Part shown: piece by piece, positions 1 through 7,078 of the stretch | Numbering within the stretch: the first letter of the stretch is position 1 | Layout of the letters: each line of letters starts with the position of its first letter | Source: BS750m-G62 sp964577175 | GTDB taxonomy: Bacteria > Planctomycetota > Phycisphaerae > FEN-1346 | Direction of reading: 5' to 3' | NCBI GenBank assembly: GCA_964577175.1 | Contig: CAZNYC010000087.1 | Span: 1-17,842, forward strand | Length of the DNA stretch: 17,842 bases | Program-made: the position numbers and the translations under genes | Notes under the pieces: model-generated | Database searches by the model: none | Told to the model about the DNA's origin: nothing | Seen by the model: the letters and a program-made list of their open reading frames with translations, nothing else

Positions 1-50
1 GCGGAGATCGGCAGGACCGTCAGGGCGGCAAGCGGAACGCGGCGGGTCAT
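1..50 (-). CDS. 5' end of a gene with a signal-peptide-like N-terminus (partial)
   Basis: Only the first 16 to 17 codons are present; the gene runs off the left edge. The reverse strand has ATG at 50-48, preceded by a purine-rich GGGAGAG ribosome binding site. The translated start is MTRRVPLAALTVLPISA, with basic residues followed by a hydrophobic run, as in a signal peptide or first membrane segment. It lies 39 bases downstream of the histidine kinase stop codon on the same strand and could be its operon partner. No family can be assigned from so few residues. Confidence 0.5.
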   Translation of the reverse strand, partial: MTRRVPLAALTVLPIS

Positions 51-89
51 GGGCGCTCTCCCTCGGGTCAAACGGCATGGCGGGGGGTG

Positions 90-1817
90 TTACGCCTCGT
101 CGGCGGGCTCCGGCGGCGTCTTGCGGGGCAGGTGGATGACGAACGCGGTGCCCTGGCCCGGCTCGGAGTTCACGGAGATGAAGCCTCCGTGGTCCTGGAT
201 GAGTTTCTGGGCGGCGGCCAGGCCGAGGCCCGTGCCTCCGTGCCCCTTGGTGGAGTAGAAGGCGTTGAAGATGTTGGGCTGGGCGTCGCGCGGGATGCCG
301 GGGCCGTTGTCGGCCACGGTGATCCAGACCTCGCTGCCGTGGGGGGAGAGGCGGGTGGCCACCTCGACCCGTCCGCGGACGGCCGGCACGGCCTCGACGG
401 CGTTCGAGAGGACGTTCAGGCACGCCTGGTGCAGGCCGTCGGGGTCGACCAGGATCTCGGGCAGCGACGTATCGAGTTTCGTGGTCACCTGGACCTGCTT
501 CTCTCTGGCGGGGCTCTGGAGGAGTTCGACCACCTCGCGGACGACCGCGTTGACGGACATCTGCTGGAGGTTCGGGGCGGACTGGCGGCTGTAGGAGAGC
601 ATGTCGAGGACGAGCGAGTTGATCCGCCGCATGTTCCGCCGGACCACGTCCCACCCCTGGCGGACGGTGCCGAGTTCCTCGCGCTGGAGGCCGCTCTCGA
701 CGGCGTGACTGCCCCCCTGGATGCCCTGGAGGATGTTCTTGATGTAGTGGGAGAGGCTGGCCACGGCCTGCCCGACGGCCGCCAGCCGCGCCTGCTGGAC
801 CTGGCCGGCCATCAGCAGGGCGTTCTCGACCGCCAGGCCCGTCTGGCACCCGATGGCGGTCATCAGTTTCAGGTCGTCCGGCGAGAACTGGCCCTGGCTG
901 ACGTGCGTGTCGACGTGGATGATGCCGAGGATGGCGTCGCGGGTCTGGATGGGCACGCAGATGGCGCTGCGGATGCCGAAATCCTGGACGCTTTCGCCCT
1001 CCTCGAACCGCTGGTCCTGCATGGCGTTGGTGGTCAGGACGCCCTCGCCGCGACGCATCACGTAATTGATAATCGTCTTCGAGACGCAGATGGGGGGCTT
1101 GGGGGGGTTGTCCTCGTCGGCCGGCTCGGCCCACTGGGTGTCGGCCGGCCCGCGGGCGGCGGACTGCTCCCGGCGAATCTGCTCCAGCAGTTCCTCGCGG
1201 TACCGGACGGCCCGGGGCACCATCGGCCCCTTGCCGGCCTCCCGCAGCAGGATGAAGCCGCGGTCGGCGTCGACCACGTCGAAGATCATGTCCATGACGC
1301 GGTTCAGGAGCCGGCCGATGTCGTAGTCGTGGGCCAGCATGTCGGCGATCTGGTACAGCGCCCGCAGCCCGATGATGCTGGTCCGCATGTCGGCCATGTC
1401 CTCGCCGACCGCAAACGCCGTGTGCGGGTCGTGCGACGCGCGGGCCGTCGTGAGGATCGAACTGTCGACGCGTCCTTCCGTGTCGAACTGGATCGGCATG
1501 CCGCGCCGGTCCACCAGCGCCCCCTGGCGCGGCGGCCGGCCCAGCGCCAGCAGCGTGTTGCCGATGTGGATCTGGTCGCCCGCGTGGATCTCGGTGTTGC
1601 GGACCCGCATGCCGTTGACGAACGTGCCGTTGGAGGATTCAAGGTCGTGCAGGACGCACTGGCCGTTGCGGAACTCGAAGCGGGCGTGCTGCCGGCTGAC
1701 GCCGGGATCGCGCAGGGCGAGGTCGCAGTCGGCGCCCCGGCCGACGGTGAGGCTCGGCCCGTCCACGTCGACCGTCTTGCCGTGGTCGGGACCCTGGATG
1801 ATGATGAGCGTGGGCAT
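90..1817 (-). CDS. Soluble FHA-GAF sensor histidine kinase
   Basis: This 575-residue protein has three modules. An N-terminal FHA domain (about residues 1-95, with SRQH at 41-44 and SSNGT at 61-65) should bind phosphothreonine. A GAF domain (about 150-335) should sense a small ligand or mediate dimerisation. The C-terminal kinase (about 340-566) carries the phospho-acceptor His357 in SLSHYIKNIL, an N box around Asn468-Asn472, the G1 motif DNGPGI at 503-508, an F box at FNAFYSTK and the G2 motif GGTGLGL at 527-533. All catalytic motifs appear intact, so it should autophosphorylate. No membrane segment or receiver domain is visible, so it is probably cytoplasmic and signals to an unlinked response regulator. 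ATG at 1817 has AGGTG upstream, and a promoter candidate lies about 170 bases further upstream. The signal is unknown. Confidence 0.93.
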   Translation of the reverse strand: MPTLIIIQGPDHGKTVDVDGPSLTVGRGADCDLALRDPGVSRQHARFEFRNGQCVLHDLESSNGTFVNGMRVRNTEIHAGDQIHIGNTLLALGRPPRQGALVDRRGMPIQFDTEGRVDSSILTTARASHDPHTAFAVGEDMADMRTSIIGLRALYQIADMLAHDYDIGRLLNRVMDMIFDVVDADRGFILLREAGKGPMVPRAVRYREELLEQIRREQSAARGPADTQWAEPADEDNPPKPPICVSKTIINYVMRRGEGVLTTNAMQDQRFEEGESVQDFGIRSAICVPIQTRDAILGIIHVDTHVSQGQFSPDDLKLMTAIGCQTGLAVENALLMAGQVQQARLAAVGQAVASLSHYIKNILQGIQGGSHAVESGLQREELGTVRQGWDVVRRNMRRINSLVLDMLSYSRQSAPNLQQMSVNAVVREVVELLQSPAREKQVQVTTKLDTSLPEILVDPDGLHQACLNVLSNAVEAVPAVRGRVEVATRLSPHGSEVWITVADNGPGIPRDAQPNIFNAFYSTKGHGGTGLGLAAAQKLIQDHGGFISVNSEPGQGTAFVIHLPRKTPPEPADEA

Positions 1818-2011
1818 TCAGAGCACACCTGTTAATGCGTGAGATGAGGCCGTCGTCCGGCGGCAAAACGGTCCGCGCCGGCGGCACCCCTCTCATTTGT
1901 ACGGACACGACGGTCGCAGCATCCGCCAAAAAGCGGACCGCAGTTCCGTATCTGGTGGCGCGACCGGCGGGCGATGTGTATCGGAAACCTTACCCGCGCT
2001 TCGGGGCCAAG
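1818..2011 (-). other. Leader and intergenic region of the histidine kinase
   Basis: This is 194 bases without a convincing gene. It contains the -10 box at 1992-1987 and the presumed 5' untranslated leader. No terminator hairpin followed by a T run is visible for the virion operon that ends at 2012, so read-through into the kinase is possible. Short frames crossing it lack a ribosome binding site and recognisable protein features. Confidence 0.4.
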
Positions 2012-2015
2012 TCAA
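1987..2015 (-). promoter_or_regulatory. Sigma70-type promoter candidate for the histidine kinase
   Basis: Read on the minus strand, TTGACT (2015-2010) is separated by exactly 17 bases from TAAGGT (1992-1987). Five of six bases match the -35 consensus and four of six the -10. It lies upstream of the kinase in the same orientation and would give a 5' leader of roughly 160 bases. The -35 box overlaps the stop codon of the last capsid-block gene (2014-2012), so the kinase appears to have its own promoter directly at the border of the block. Confidence 0.5.
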
Positions 2016-2242
2016 GCGCCGGGCGAGCGGTTTTCGCCGCAGAGGCTGGTCCGGCCGTCCGAGAGGCCGTCCGCCAGGCCCTGCCCCAGGTTCAGGCTCG
2101 CCACGATCCCGGCGATGAAGCCGCCCACCCACTTCACGGTCTCCAGGTCGTGGCCGGCGACGAGCAGGCCGACGACGGCGGCGATGCCCACGAGGCTCAG
2201 GATCATCTTCTTGCTGGCGAGGGCGTTGCTCAGTTTCGACAT
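2012..2242 (-). CDS. Small two-TM membrane protein, holin-like
   Basis: This 76-residue protein has two predicted membrane segments, about residues 13-30 (ILSLVGIAAVVGLLVAG) and 36-52 (VKWVGGFIAGIVASL). The N-terminus is short and basic (MSKLSNALASKK) and the tail is polar. The size and two-helix hairpin layout fit small phage holins, but such proteins diverge too quickly for a firm assignment. The start ATG is preceded by AGGAG at good spacing. It is the last gene of the virion block and follows a membrane protein, a lipoprotein and a small unassigned protein, which supports a lysis-type role. A small structural membrane protein is the alternative. Confidence 0.6.
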   Translation of the reverse strand: MSKLSNALASKKMILSLVGIAAVVGLLVAGHDLETVKWVGGFIAGIVASLNLGQGLADGLSDGRTSLCGENRSPGA

Positions 2243-2280
2243 GGTCTTCTCCTGTGCTTCCCTTCATGAGGGTGCGTGCG

Positions 2281-2333
2281 CTGCCTTTCGCGCCGGCTGC
2301 GGGAGCAGCCGGACACATCCGTCTGCCACGGCC
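2281..2333 (+). repeat. Dispersed hairpin repeat R3, copy 1
   Basis: The core is a perfect 8-bp stem, CCGGCTGC / GCAGCCGG, around a GGGA loop. It shares about 38 of 53 ungapped positions with 17018-17070, where the stem is CCGGCCGC / GCGGCCGG, a compensatory T-A to C-G change. A third, more diverged copy lies inverted at about 17068-17122. This copy fills the gap between the 95-residue gene and the holin-like gene. Confidence 0.6.
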
Positions 2334-2352
2334 TCTTCGCATCGCGACGCCG

Positions 2353-2640
2353 TCAGAAGCCCGTCAGCGCCGCCGCCACCTGCCGGGCCAGGCGGACCAG
2401 GTCCACGACGGTCTCGGGCAGCAGCCGCTCGCGCTGGAGGCGATGCTTCAGGTTCGCCAGGTCCCCCGGATCGATGACCGGATCCAGGTCGCCCAGGGTG
2501 AACAGGTCCGTCGAGACGGCGTCGAGCGGGTCGGCTCCGAAGGGCTCATCGGCCCGGTGGGAGGCCTCGGCGGCGACGGTTCCGGCGGCTTCCAGGAACT
2601 CCAGGGCGGCCCGTTTAAGGTTGGCTTCGGCTTCCGGCAT
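2353..2640 (-). CDS. Hypothetical protein, virion block
   Basis: This is a 95-residue acidic, largely helical protein with no membrane segment and no motif that I recognise. Its ATG has AAAGGAG upstream, and its first 26 bases overlap the 3' end of the lipoprotein gene, so translational coupling is likely. Conserved packing, a strong ribosome binding site and an uninterrupted frame support a real gene. A soluble partner of the neighbouring membrane proteins would fit the context, but this is inference. Confidence 0.7.
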   Translation of the reverse strand: MPEAEANLKRAALEFLEAAGTVAAEASHRADEPFGADPLDAVSTDLFTLGDLDPVIDPGDLANLKHRLQRERLLPETVVDLVRLARQVAAALTGF

Positions 2641-3142
2641 CGGAGGGACTCCTTTCGGTTTCGTAGTCCGTCACCGCGCGGCGCGCCTCGGCGTCGCGCA
2701 CGAAGAGGTTCCGGAGGAGCGCGGCCATCCGGCCGTAGGAGGTCGCCAGGTCCAGCGTCTCCTCGGCCAGGTCGATGGCCCGGCCGATGGCGGCCTGCCG
2801 CTGGGCGAACTCGCCGTCCAGGCGCGCCAGTTCCGCTTGCCACGCCTCCTCCAACGCGAGCCGCTTCGCCGTCTTCTCGAGGGCGGTCTCGACGACCACG
2901 CGCCCACCGTCATCGGCGGCCTGCCGCAGCGAGGCCGCCAGGGCGGCGTCCAGTTGGGCCCGCTTCTCCGCCGACAGGTGCGACCGGACCTTGGCGTGAT
3001 ACGCCGCCATCTCGTCCCGGTACTGCTGCATGGCCGCCAGTTGCAGGGACTGGCTCCGCTCGATGGCGTCCGGCACGCCGCACCCGGCGGCCGTCAGGAG
3101 GCACGAAACGGCGAGGGCGGCGAGGGTCACGGCGCGGGGCAT
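2615..3142 (-). CDS. Predicted lipoprotein with long helical domain (spanin-like position)
   Basis: This 175-residue protein starts MPRAVTLAALAVSCLLTAAGC, a lipoprotein signal peptide ending in a lipobox with Cys21 as the predicted lipidated residue. The mature part is charged and almost entirely helical (about residues 25-150), likely coiled coil. ATG at 3142 was chosen because AAAGGAG precedes it and the signal peptide begins exactly there; the same frame stays open further upstream but without such features. It overlaps the preceding membrane-protein gene by 16 bases. A lipoprotein next to a single-pass membrane protein at the end of a virion operon resembles an outer/inner membrane spanin pair. 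No sequence signature proves this. Confidence 0.75.
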   Translation of the reverse strand: MPRAVTLAALAVSCLLTAAGCGVPDAIERSQSLQLAAMQQYRDEMAAYHAKVRSHLSAEKRAQLDAALAASLRQAADDGGRVVVETALEKTAKRLALEEAWQAELARLDGEFAQRQAAIGRAIDLAEETLDLATSYGRMAALLRNLFVRDAEARRAVTDYETERSPSDAGSRSQP

Positions 3143-3549
3143 GGCGGGGCTCCTTTCTCCGGGGAAGGCCGATCGGACCGCTTCCCCGTGCGTTCGAGGA
3201 CGGTGACGAGCAGGTCGCGGACCTCCCGGCGGAGGTCCCGAAGATCCTGACGCGTTTCGGCCCGCGCCTCGGCGATCATCCGAAGCGTGGACGGGTGCGG
3301 CTGGGCGGCGTGCCGGTCCAGCCAATAGCCGAACCCGGCCAGGTTCACGCCGCCGGCGAACAATTGCCCGCCGACCACCAGCAGGACCACGAGCCTCCGG
3401 AGCGACCGCAGTTCCTGCCACGTCCGGGCGTGGGCCTCGTGCTGTTCGGCGCGGAAACCGTCGCAGGCGTCGCGCTCCACGTACGGCGGACGCGCCGGGG
3501 TGGCCGGGGTCTCGGACGCCCCCGGCGCGGGATTACGCTTCGTACTCAA
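3127..3549 (-). CDS. Single-pass membrane protein with coiled-coil tail; TTG start
   Basis: This 140-residue protein has a proline-rich N-terminus (residues 1-25), a charged helix, one membrane segment (about 52-76, RRLVVLLVVGGQLFAGGVNL) and a charged coiled-coil region (about 85-125). No ATG lies before the membrane segment in this frame. TTG at 3549 was chosen because GGAG stands seven bases upstream and the start overlaps the previous gene's end by 17 bases. The layout resembles XhlA/inner-spanin-type phage lysis accessories, but I cannot assign a family. It lies between structural genes and the lipoprotein. Confidence 0.65.
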   Translation of the reverse strand: MSTKRNPAPGASETPATPARPPYVERDACDGFRAEQHEAHARTWQELRSLRRLVVLLVVGGQLFAGGVNLAGFGYWLDRHAAQPHPSTLRMIAEARAETRQDLRDLRREVRDLLVTVLERTGKRSDRPSPEKGAPPCPAP

Positions 3550-4570
3550 CGTCGATCTCCACGATCAGGCGGATGGGACCGGCGACGGCCAGCCCCTCGC
3601 GGTACGTGCTCGTGTAGTTGGGGCCCGGCGGCGACCAGGCCGGACGGTCGGCCGTGTCCGCCCGCGCCGAGCGGGCGGCGAGCACCGTGTCCCCGCCCGT
3701 GTTCACGCTGCCGGCGGGGACGGCGATGCGCTTCGGGCCGTAAGCGTCGGAGGCGAACGTGCCGAGCGTCGCCCCGGCCCCGTCCACGACCTCGGCCGTG
3801 AACGTGTCGGAAAAGTCCGCCGAACCGTCCGGCGCCTCGGTGGCAAAGTCGAGCCACGCCTGCCGCACCGTGTAGCCCGCCAGGGCCGCCGTGGCGAAGG
3901 CCATGTCGAAGCGCCGCGACTCCAGGAACCACTGCTGGCTGGACCCGTCGTCGAGCACCTCGCCGCCCATCCCGGCGTCGTAGACGAGACCGGACGAGAC
4001 GTCGTCGTCCTGCCCGTCGAAGAGGTTGAAGGTGTCGGCCCGCGCATCGGCCCAGTCGTCGATGCCGAACGTCAGCCGGTAGACGCTGTCGCGGCGCAGG
4101 CTCTGGCTGGCGGTCGGCAGGATGCGGACCCGGTCCAAGCGGTTCGTCGCATGGTAGAGTTCCGCGAAGACGACGGCCGCCGCGGGGGCCCACGCGTTGG
4201 CGGGGCCGCCCTCGCCGTCTTCGGCCGTGAGGTCCCACGTCCAGGTGCCTGCGCCGAAGGCGTCCTGGCAGAGGGCCGCCAGCGTGTAGAGCGCCTCACG
4301 GGTCGGGTCCCACCACCGTAGCGGCCAGGCGAGTGTCAGCATCTCCTGGACCTGGTACTGGAAGTTCGCAACGGTCGGCCACGGCGCGTCTTCGCCGCCG
4401 GCGGGCGTACCGCGGATCGGATCCCATCGGGCGAACGGGCCGGGGACGAACCCCGCAGGCACGAGGCCGTTGCGCTCCGCCAGCGCGGCACGCGTCTCGC
4501 CGAACACGATTGCGGCATCGAGCGGGTCGGCCGGCTGCGGCGGCCAGCGGTCGGCGGTCCAGGGCATCAT
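3533..4570 (-). CDS. Hypothetical virion-associated protein (345 aa)
   Basis: This 345-residue soluble protein is rich in Trp, Asp and Gly. The N-terminal third (about 1-120) is partly helical with several Trp residues. The rest looks beta-rich, with segments such as SVYRLTFGIDDW and LAVAGPIRLIVEIDVEYEA. It has no signal peptide or recognised enzyme motif. The AAGGAG site is four bases before the first ATG and seven before a second adjacent ATG, so residue 2 (4567) may be the true start. It follows the hub-like gene and a 217-residue gene with short gaps, which suggests a tail, fibre or baseplate component. That role is inferred from position only. Confidence 0.75.
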   Translation of the reverse strand: MMPWTADRWPPQPADPLDAAIVFGETRAALAERNGLVPAGFVPGPFARWDPIRGTPAGGEDAPWPTVANFQYQVQEMLTLAWPLRWWDPTREALYTLAALCQDAFGAGTWTWDLTAEDGEGGPANAWAPAAAVVFAELYHATNRLDRVRILPTASQSLRRDSVYRLTFGIDDWADARADTFNLFDGQDDDVSSGLVYDAGMGGEVLDDGSSQQWFLESRRFDMAFATAALAGYTVRQAWLDFATEAPDGSADFSDTFTAEVVDGAGATLGTFASDAYGPKRIAVPAGSVNTGGDTVLAARSARADTADRPAWSPPGPNYTSTYREGLAVAGPIRLIVEIDVEYEA

Positions 4571-4592
4571 GGGGCTCCTTCGAGGGCGCGGC

Positions 4593-5246
4593 TCAGACCA
4601 TCCGCGGCGGGTGCAGAACGATGATCCACCCCGAGGCGGTCGGTGTCAGCGCGACGTACCGGTCGTACCCGCTGGGGCCGGCCAGGTAGCCGGCCTCGTC
4701 CGGCCAGAGTTCGCCGACGTTCGGCACGCCCGCGACGGCGTCGCCGTCGTCGACGAATGTCCCGCCCTCGCGCCGCACGGGTTGGACGGTGTAGGCGCCG
4801 TCGGAGTACGAGACGATGCGGGCCATCTGCCGGGCCGTTTCCGCCGTCACGGCGACGCAGGTCAGGTAGACCATGTTCGGCGGGCTGCTGCGGTCGAGGC
4901 GGGCCTCGACGGCCACGACCGTGTCCGCCGGCAGCAGGTGCGACCGGGCCGCCGCCTCCGCCACGTTATGGACGACGATGCCCGACAGGGCGGCGCCGAA
5001 CGTCTCCCACTGCATACGGCCGTCGCCGTCGGGACCGGTCGGCCGGACCTCGTCGGCGTGGTACCGCTCGTCGGGCGGGTCGCCGGGCGCGGTGGCGAGC
5101 AGACGGGCCCAGAACAGGCGGTACGGCGGGCCGCCGGGTTCCAGGTCCGGCGACCGGTCCGTCGGACGGCCGGCGTCGACGTGACGGTCCTCGCTGCGGT
5201 CGCGGACGGCCGAGGGGGCGTAGATGCCCAGGGCGTCGGGGTCCAT
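4593..5246 (-). CDS. Hypothetical virion-associated protein (217 aa)
   Basis: The 217 residues start MDPDALGIYAPSAVRDRSED. ATG at 5246 was preferred to longer forms of the same frame because AAGGA precedes it and it begins 12 bases after the upstream stop codon. The N-terminal 50 residues look disordered and charged. The remainder alternates strands and helices (VVAVEARLD, VYLTCVAVTAETARQMARI) and ends with a beta-rich tail. No family recognised. Its tight placement between the hub-like gene and the 345-residue gene suggests co-translation with tail-type proteins. Confidence 0.75.
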   Translation of the reverse strand: MDPDALGIYAPSAVRDRSEDRHVDAGRPTDRSPDLEPGGPPYRLFWARLLATAPGDPPDERYHADEVRPTGPDGDGRMQWETFGAALSGIVVHNVAEAAARSHLLPADTVVAVEARLDRSSPPNMVYLTCVAVTAETARQMARIVSYSDGAYTVQPVRREGGTFVDDGDAVAGVPNVGELWPDEAGYLAGPSGYDRYVALTPTASGWIIVLHPPRMV

Positions 5247-5257
5247 CGCAAATGTCC

Positions 5258-7078
5258 TTATTCCAGGGTCAGTTCGGTGCGGGGCACGGGGGCGAAGGTC
5301 AGCCGGATGCCCCGGACCACCGGCGCCACGGCGAAGCCCGTGTGCTGGCGGGCCAGGGCCACCCGCCGGCCGCGCGTCCCCAGGAGGCGCTGCCCCACCC
5401 GGTGCCCGAAGGCCAGATACGGCACCTCGATGCGGGCGGGGGCGGGGGCGCGGCGGTCGGCGTCCCATGCGGCCCGGATCAGGTCCTGGAGCCGGGCCGT
5501 GTCGTCCGCCTCATCGGCCCCCGCCTCGCCGTAGAAGCGGCTGGTCGGTGCGACGCGGCGGTAGCGGTAGCCCGCGGGCACATGGATGTGGCGCGTGCGG
5601 CCGGGGAGGTCGTTGCCCTCGGTGCCGGCGTACTCGGCTGAAAGGGGCGAGTCGCTCGCGATGGCAGCGGTGACGCGCATCCGCACCTCGCCGCGCATCG
5701 CCGCCGCAAGGTACTCGGCGGGGAGCGGGTCCGCCGTCAGCGCGATACCGCACTCCTCCCGGAGCACCCGGGCCGCCAGCGTCGACTGTTCCCACGTCGT
5801 ACCACCGTCCAGCGAGACCTCGACGTACACGCCGCGGCTGCGGCCGGCGGCGTCGCGCGACAGGCACGGCAGCAGGCGGCGGCGCCGGCGGACGTACGGC
5901 GCGCCCTCGAAGAGGGCGGAGAAATCCGGCGCCGGGCCGCGCTCGTACGGCGAGGCGGTGTACGTGCCGTCCTCGTTCAGGACCCACTTGCGGTAGACGT
6001 CGCGCACTTGGTCATAGTCCGGGTTCGTGCGCGGGCTGACGTCGTCCGGATCCCCCGTGGCGAGGGCGTCGTCCCAGCCGGCGACGAGGTCGAAGGTGGA
6101 TTCGTACAGGCGGCCGTCGCCGCGGGCTACGTACCGGCGGGGGGCGGCGGCGAAGTCCATCCGCACCGCCATCGCCGCGAAGTGCGTCCGCGACGGATCG
6201 TACACGCGGCCGGGGGGCTGATGGCACAGCCAGCCCGCGGGCCCGTGGTCCGGTGTCGCCATGTCCAGCCGCCGGCTGACGGACCCGACGCCCGGCTCCA
6301 CGCGGACCGTGAGCCGGGCCCCGGCCAGTTCCAGGAGGGCCGCCAGCGCCTCGCCCAGCGACCGGCCTTCCAGCGACACGTCGCGGATGACCGTGGCGGG
6401 CACGGTCGCCCGGACCTCGCTCGGCGAGGGCACGTCGACGGTGTCGGACGCCCCGTGCTCGGCGAGGACGTACGCGATGGCCGCGTCCAACGTCCAGGCG
6501 ACGTTGCCCGCCGCCGCGTCCGGCGCGAAGACCGTGTACGGCTCGCCGGCGTCCGGCGTGTGGGCCTGGCCGGACGCGTTGGGCCGGCCGTCCGGGTTGA
6601 AGACGAGAGTCCGCCCGTCCACCCGGTCGGCGGTGCCGTCGGCGGTCCACACCCGTTGCCCGCCGAGACGTCGGCGAAGCAGGTCGGCAGCGGGGTCCTC
6701 CGCCGTGAGGCGGACGTGCTCGCCGTCGTGTGCCAGGCCGAGGTCCGCTCGGACGATGTGGCCCTCGAAGAGGACGAGATCGTCGGCGTCGGCGCCCGGC
6801 AGCACGCCGCCGCGGAGCAGCGTGGCGGTGGCGACGGCTCCGGGACGGATGTCGGCGGCCAGGTCCTCCAGGCGGACCGCCTGCCCGGTCAGCACGTCGC
6901 GGCCGAGGGCCGCCTCGATCCTGGCCGTCGGCGCCGAGCCGATCTCAAACGCCATGTCGGTGAGGCCGAGGCGCGGTTGGACCACGCCGTCGATGCGGAC
7001 CTCGACGGTCGGCGGCGCCAGCACGCAGGCGGGGCCGAGCGGGGCGTACAGGGCGGCGGTGTGCGGGGCGGACGTCAT
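5258..7078 (-). CDS. Putative tail/baseplate hub-like protein
   Basis: This protein is 606 residues long. Residues of about 25-140 form a beta-rich region with the pattern LFEGHIVRADLGLAHDG then VRLTAEDPAADLLRRR, which resembles the OB-fold-like start of phage baseplate hub or late-control-D-type proteins. The middle contains a helical segment (SLGEALAALLELAGARLTV). The C-terminal half carries Ig-like strands (VYVEVSLDGGTTWEQS) and a final beta domain ending LTFAPVPRTELTLE. ATG at 7078 overlaps the upstream TGA in an ATGA arrangement, which fixes the start and indicates coupled translation. The frame stays open further upstream, but that part is a low-complexity shadow of the previous gene. 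The hub assignment is a visual judgement; the protein-coding call is secure. Confidence 0.85.
   Translation of the reverse strand: MTSAPHTAALYAPLGPACVLAPPTVEVRIDGVVQPRLGLTDMAFEIGSAPTARIEAALGRDVLTGQAVRLEDLAADIRPGAVATATLLRGGVLPGADADDLVLFEGHIVRADLGLAHDGEHVRLTAEDPAADLLRRRLGGQRVWTADGTADRVDGRTLVFNPDGRPNASGQAHTPDAGEPYTVFAPDAAAGNVAWTLDAAIAYVLAEHGASDTVDVPSPSEVRATVPATVIRDVSLEGRSLGEALAALLELAGARLTVRVEPGVGSVSRRLDMATPDHGPAGWLCHQPPGRVYDPSRTHFAAMAVRMDFAAAPRRYVARGDGRLYESTFDLVAGWDDALATGDPDDVSPRTNPDYDQVRDVYRKWVLNEDGTYTASPYERGPAPDFSALFEGAPYVRRRRRLLPCLSRDAAGRSRGVYVEVSLDGGTTWEQSTLAARVLREECGIALTADPLPAEYLAAAMRGEVRMRVTAAIASDSPLSAEYAGTEGNDLPGRTRHIHVPAGYRYRRVAPTSRFYGEAGADEADDTARLQDLIRAAWDADRRAPAPARIEVPYLAFGHRVGQRLLGTRGRRVALARQHTGFAVAPVVRGIRLTFAPVPRTELTLE

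Noticed and set aside
87..1835. Long plus-strand open frame of 582 codons
   Set aside because: It is antisense to the histidine kinase, whose FHA, GAF and kinase motifs are unmistakable. The plus-strand translation is Gly/Ala/Val/Asp-rich shadow sequence of GC-rich DNA.
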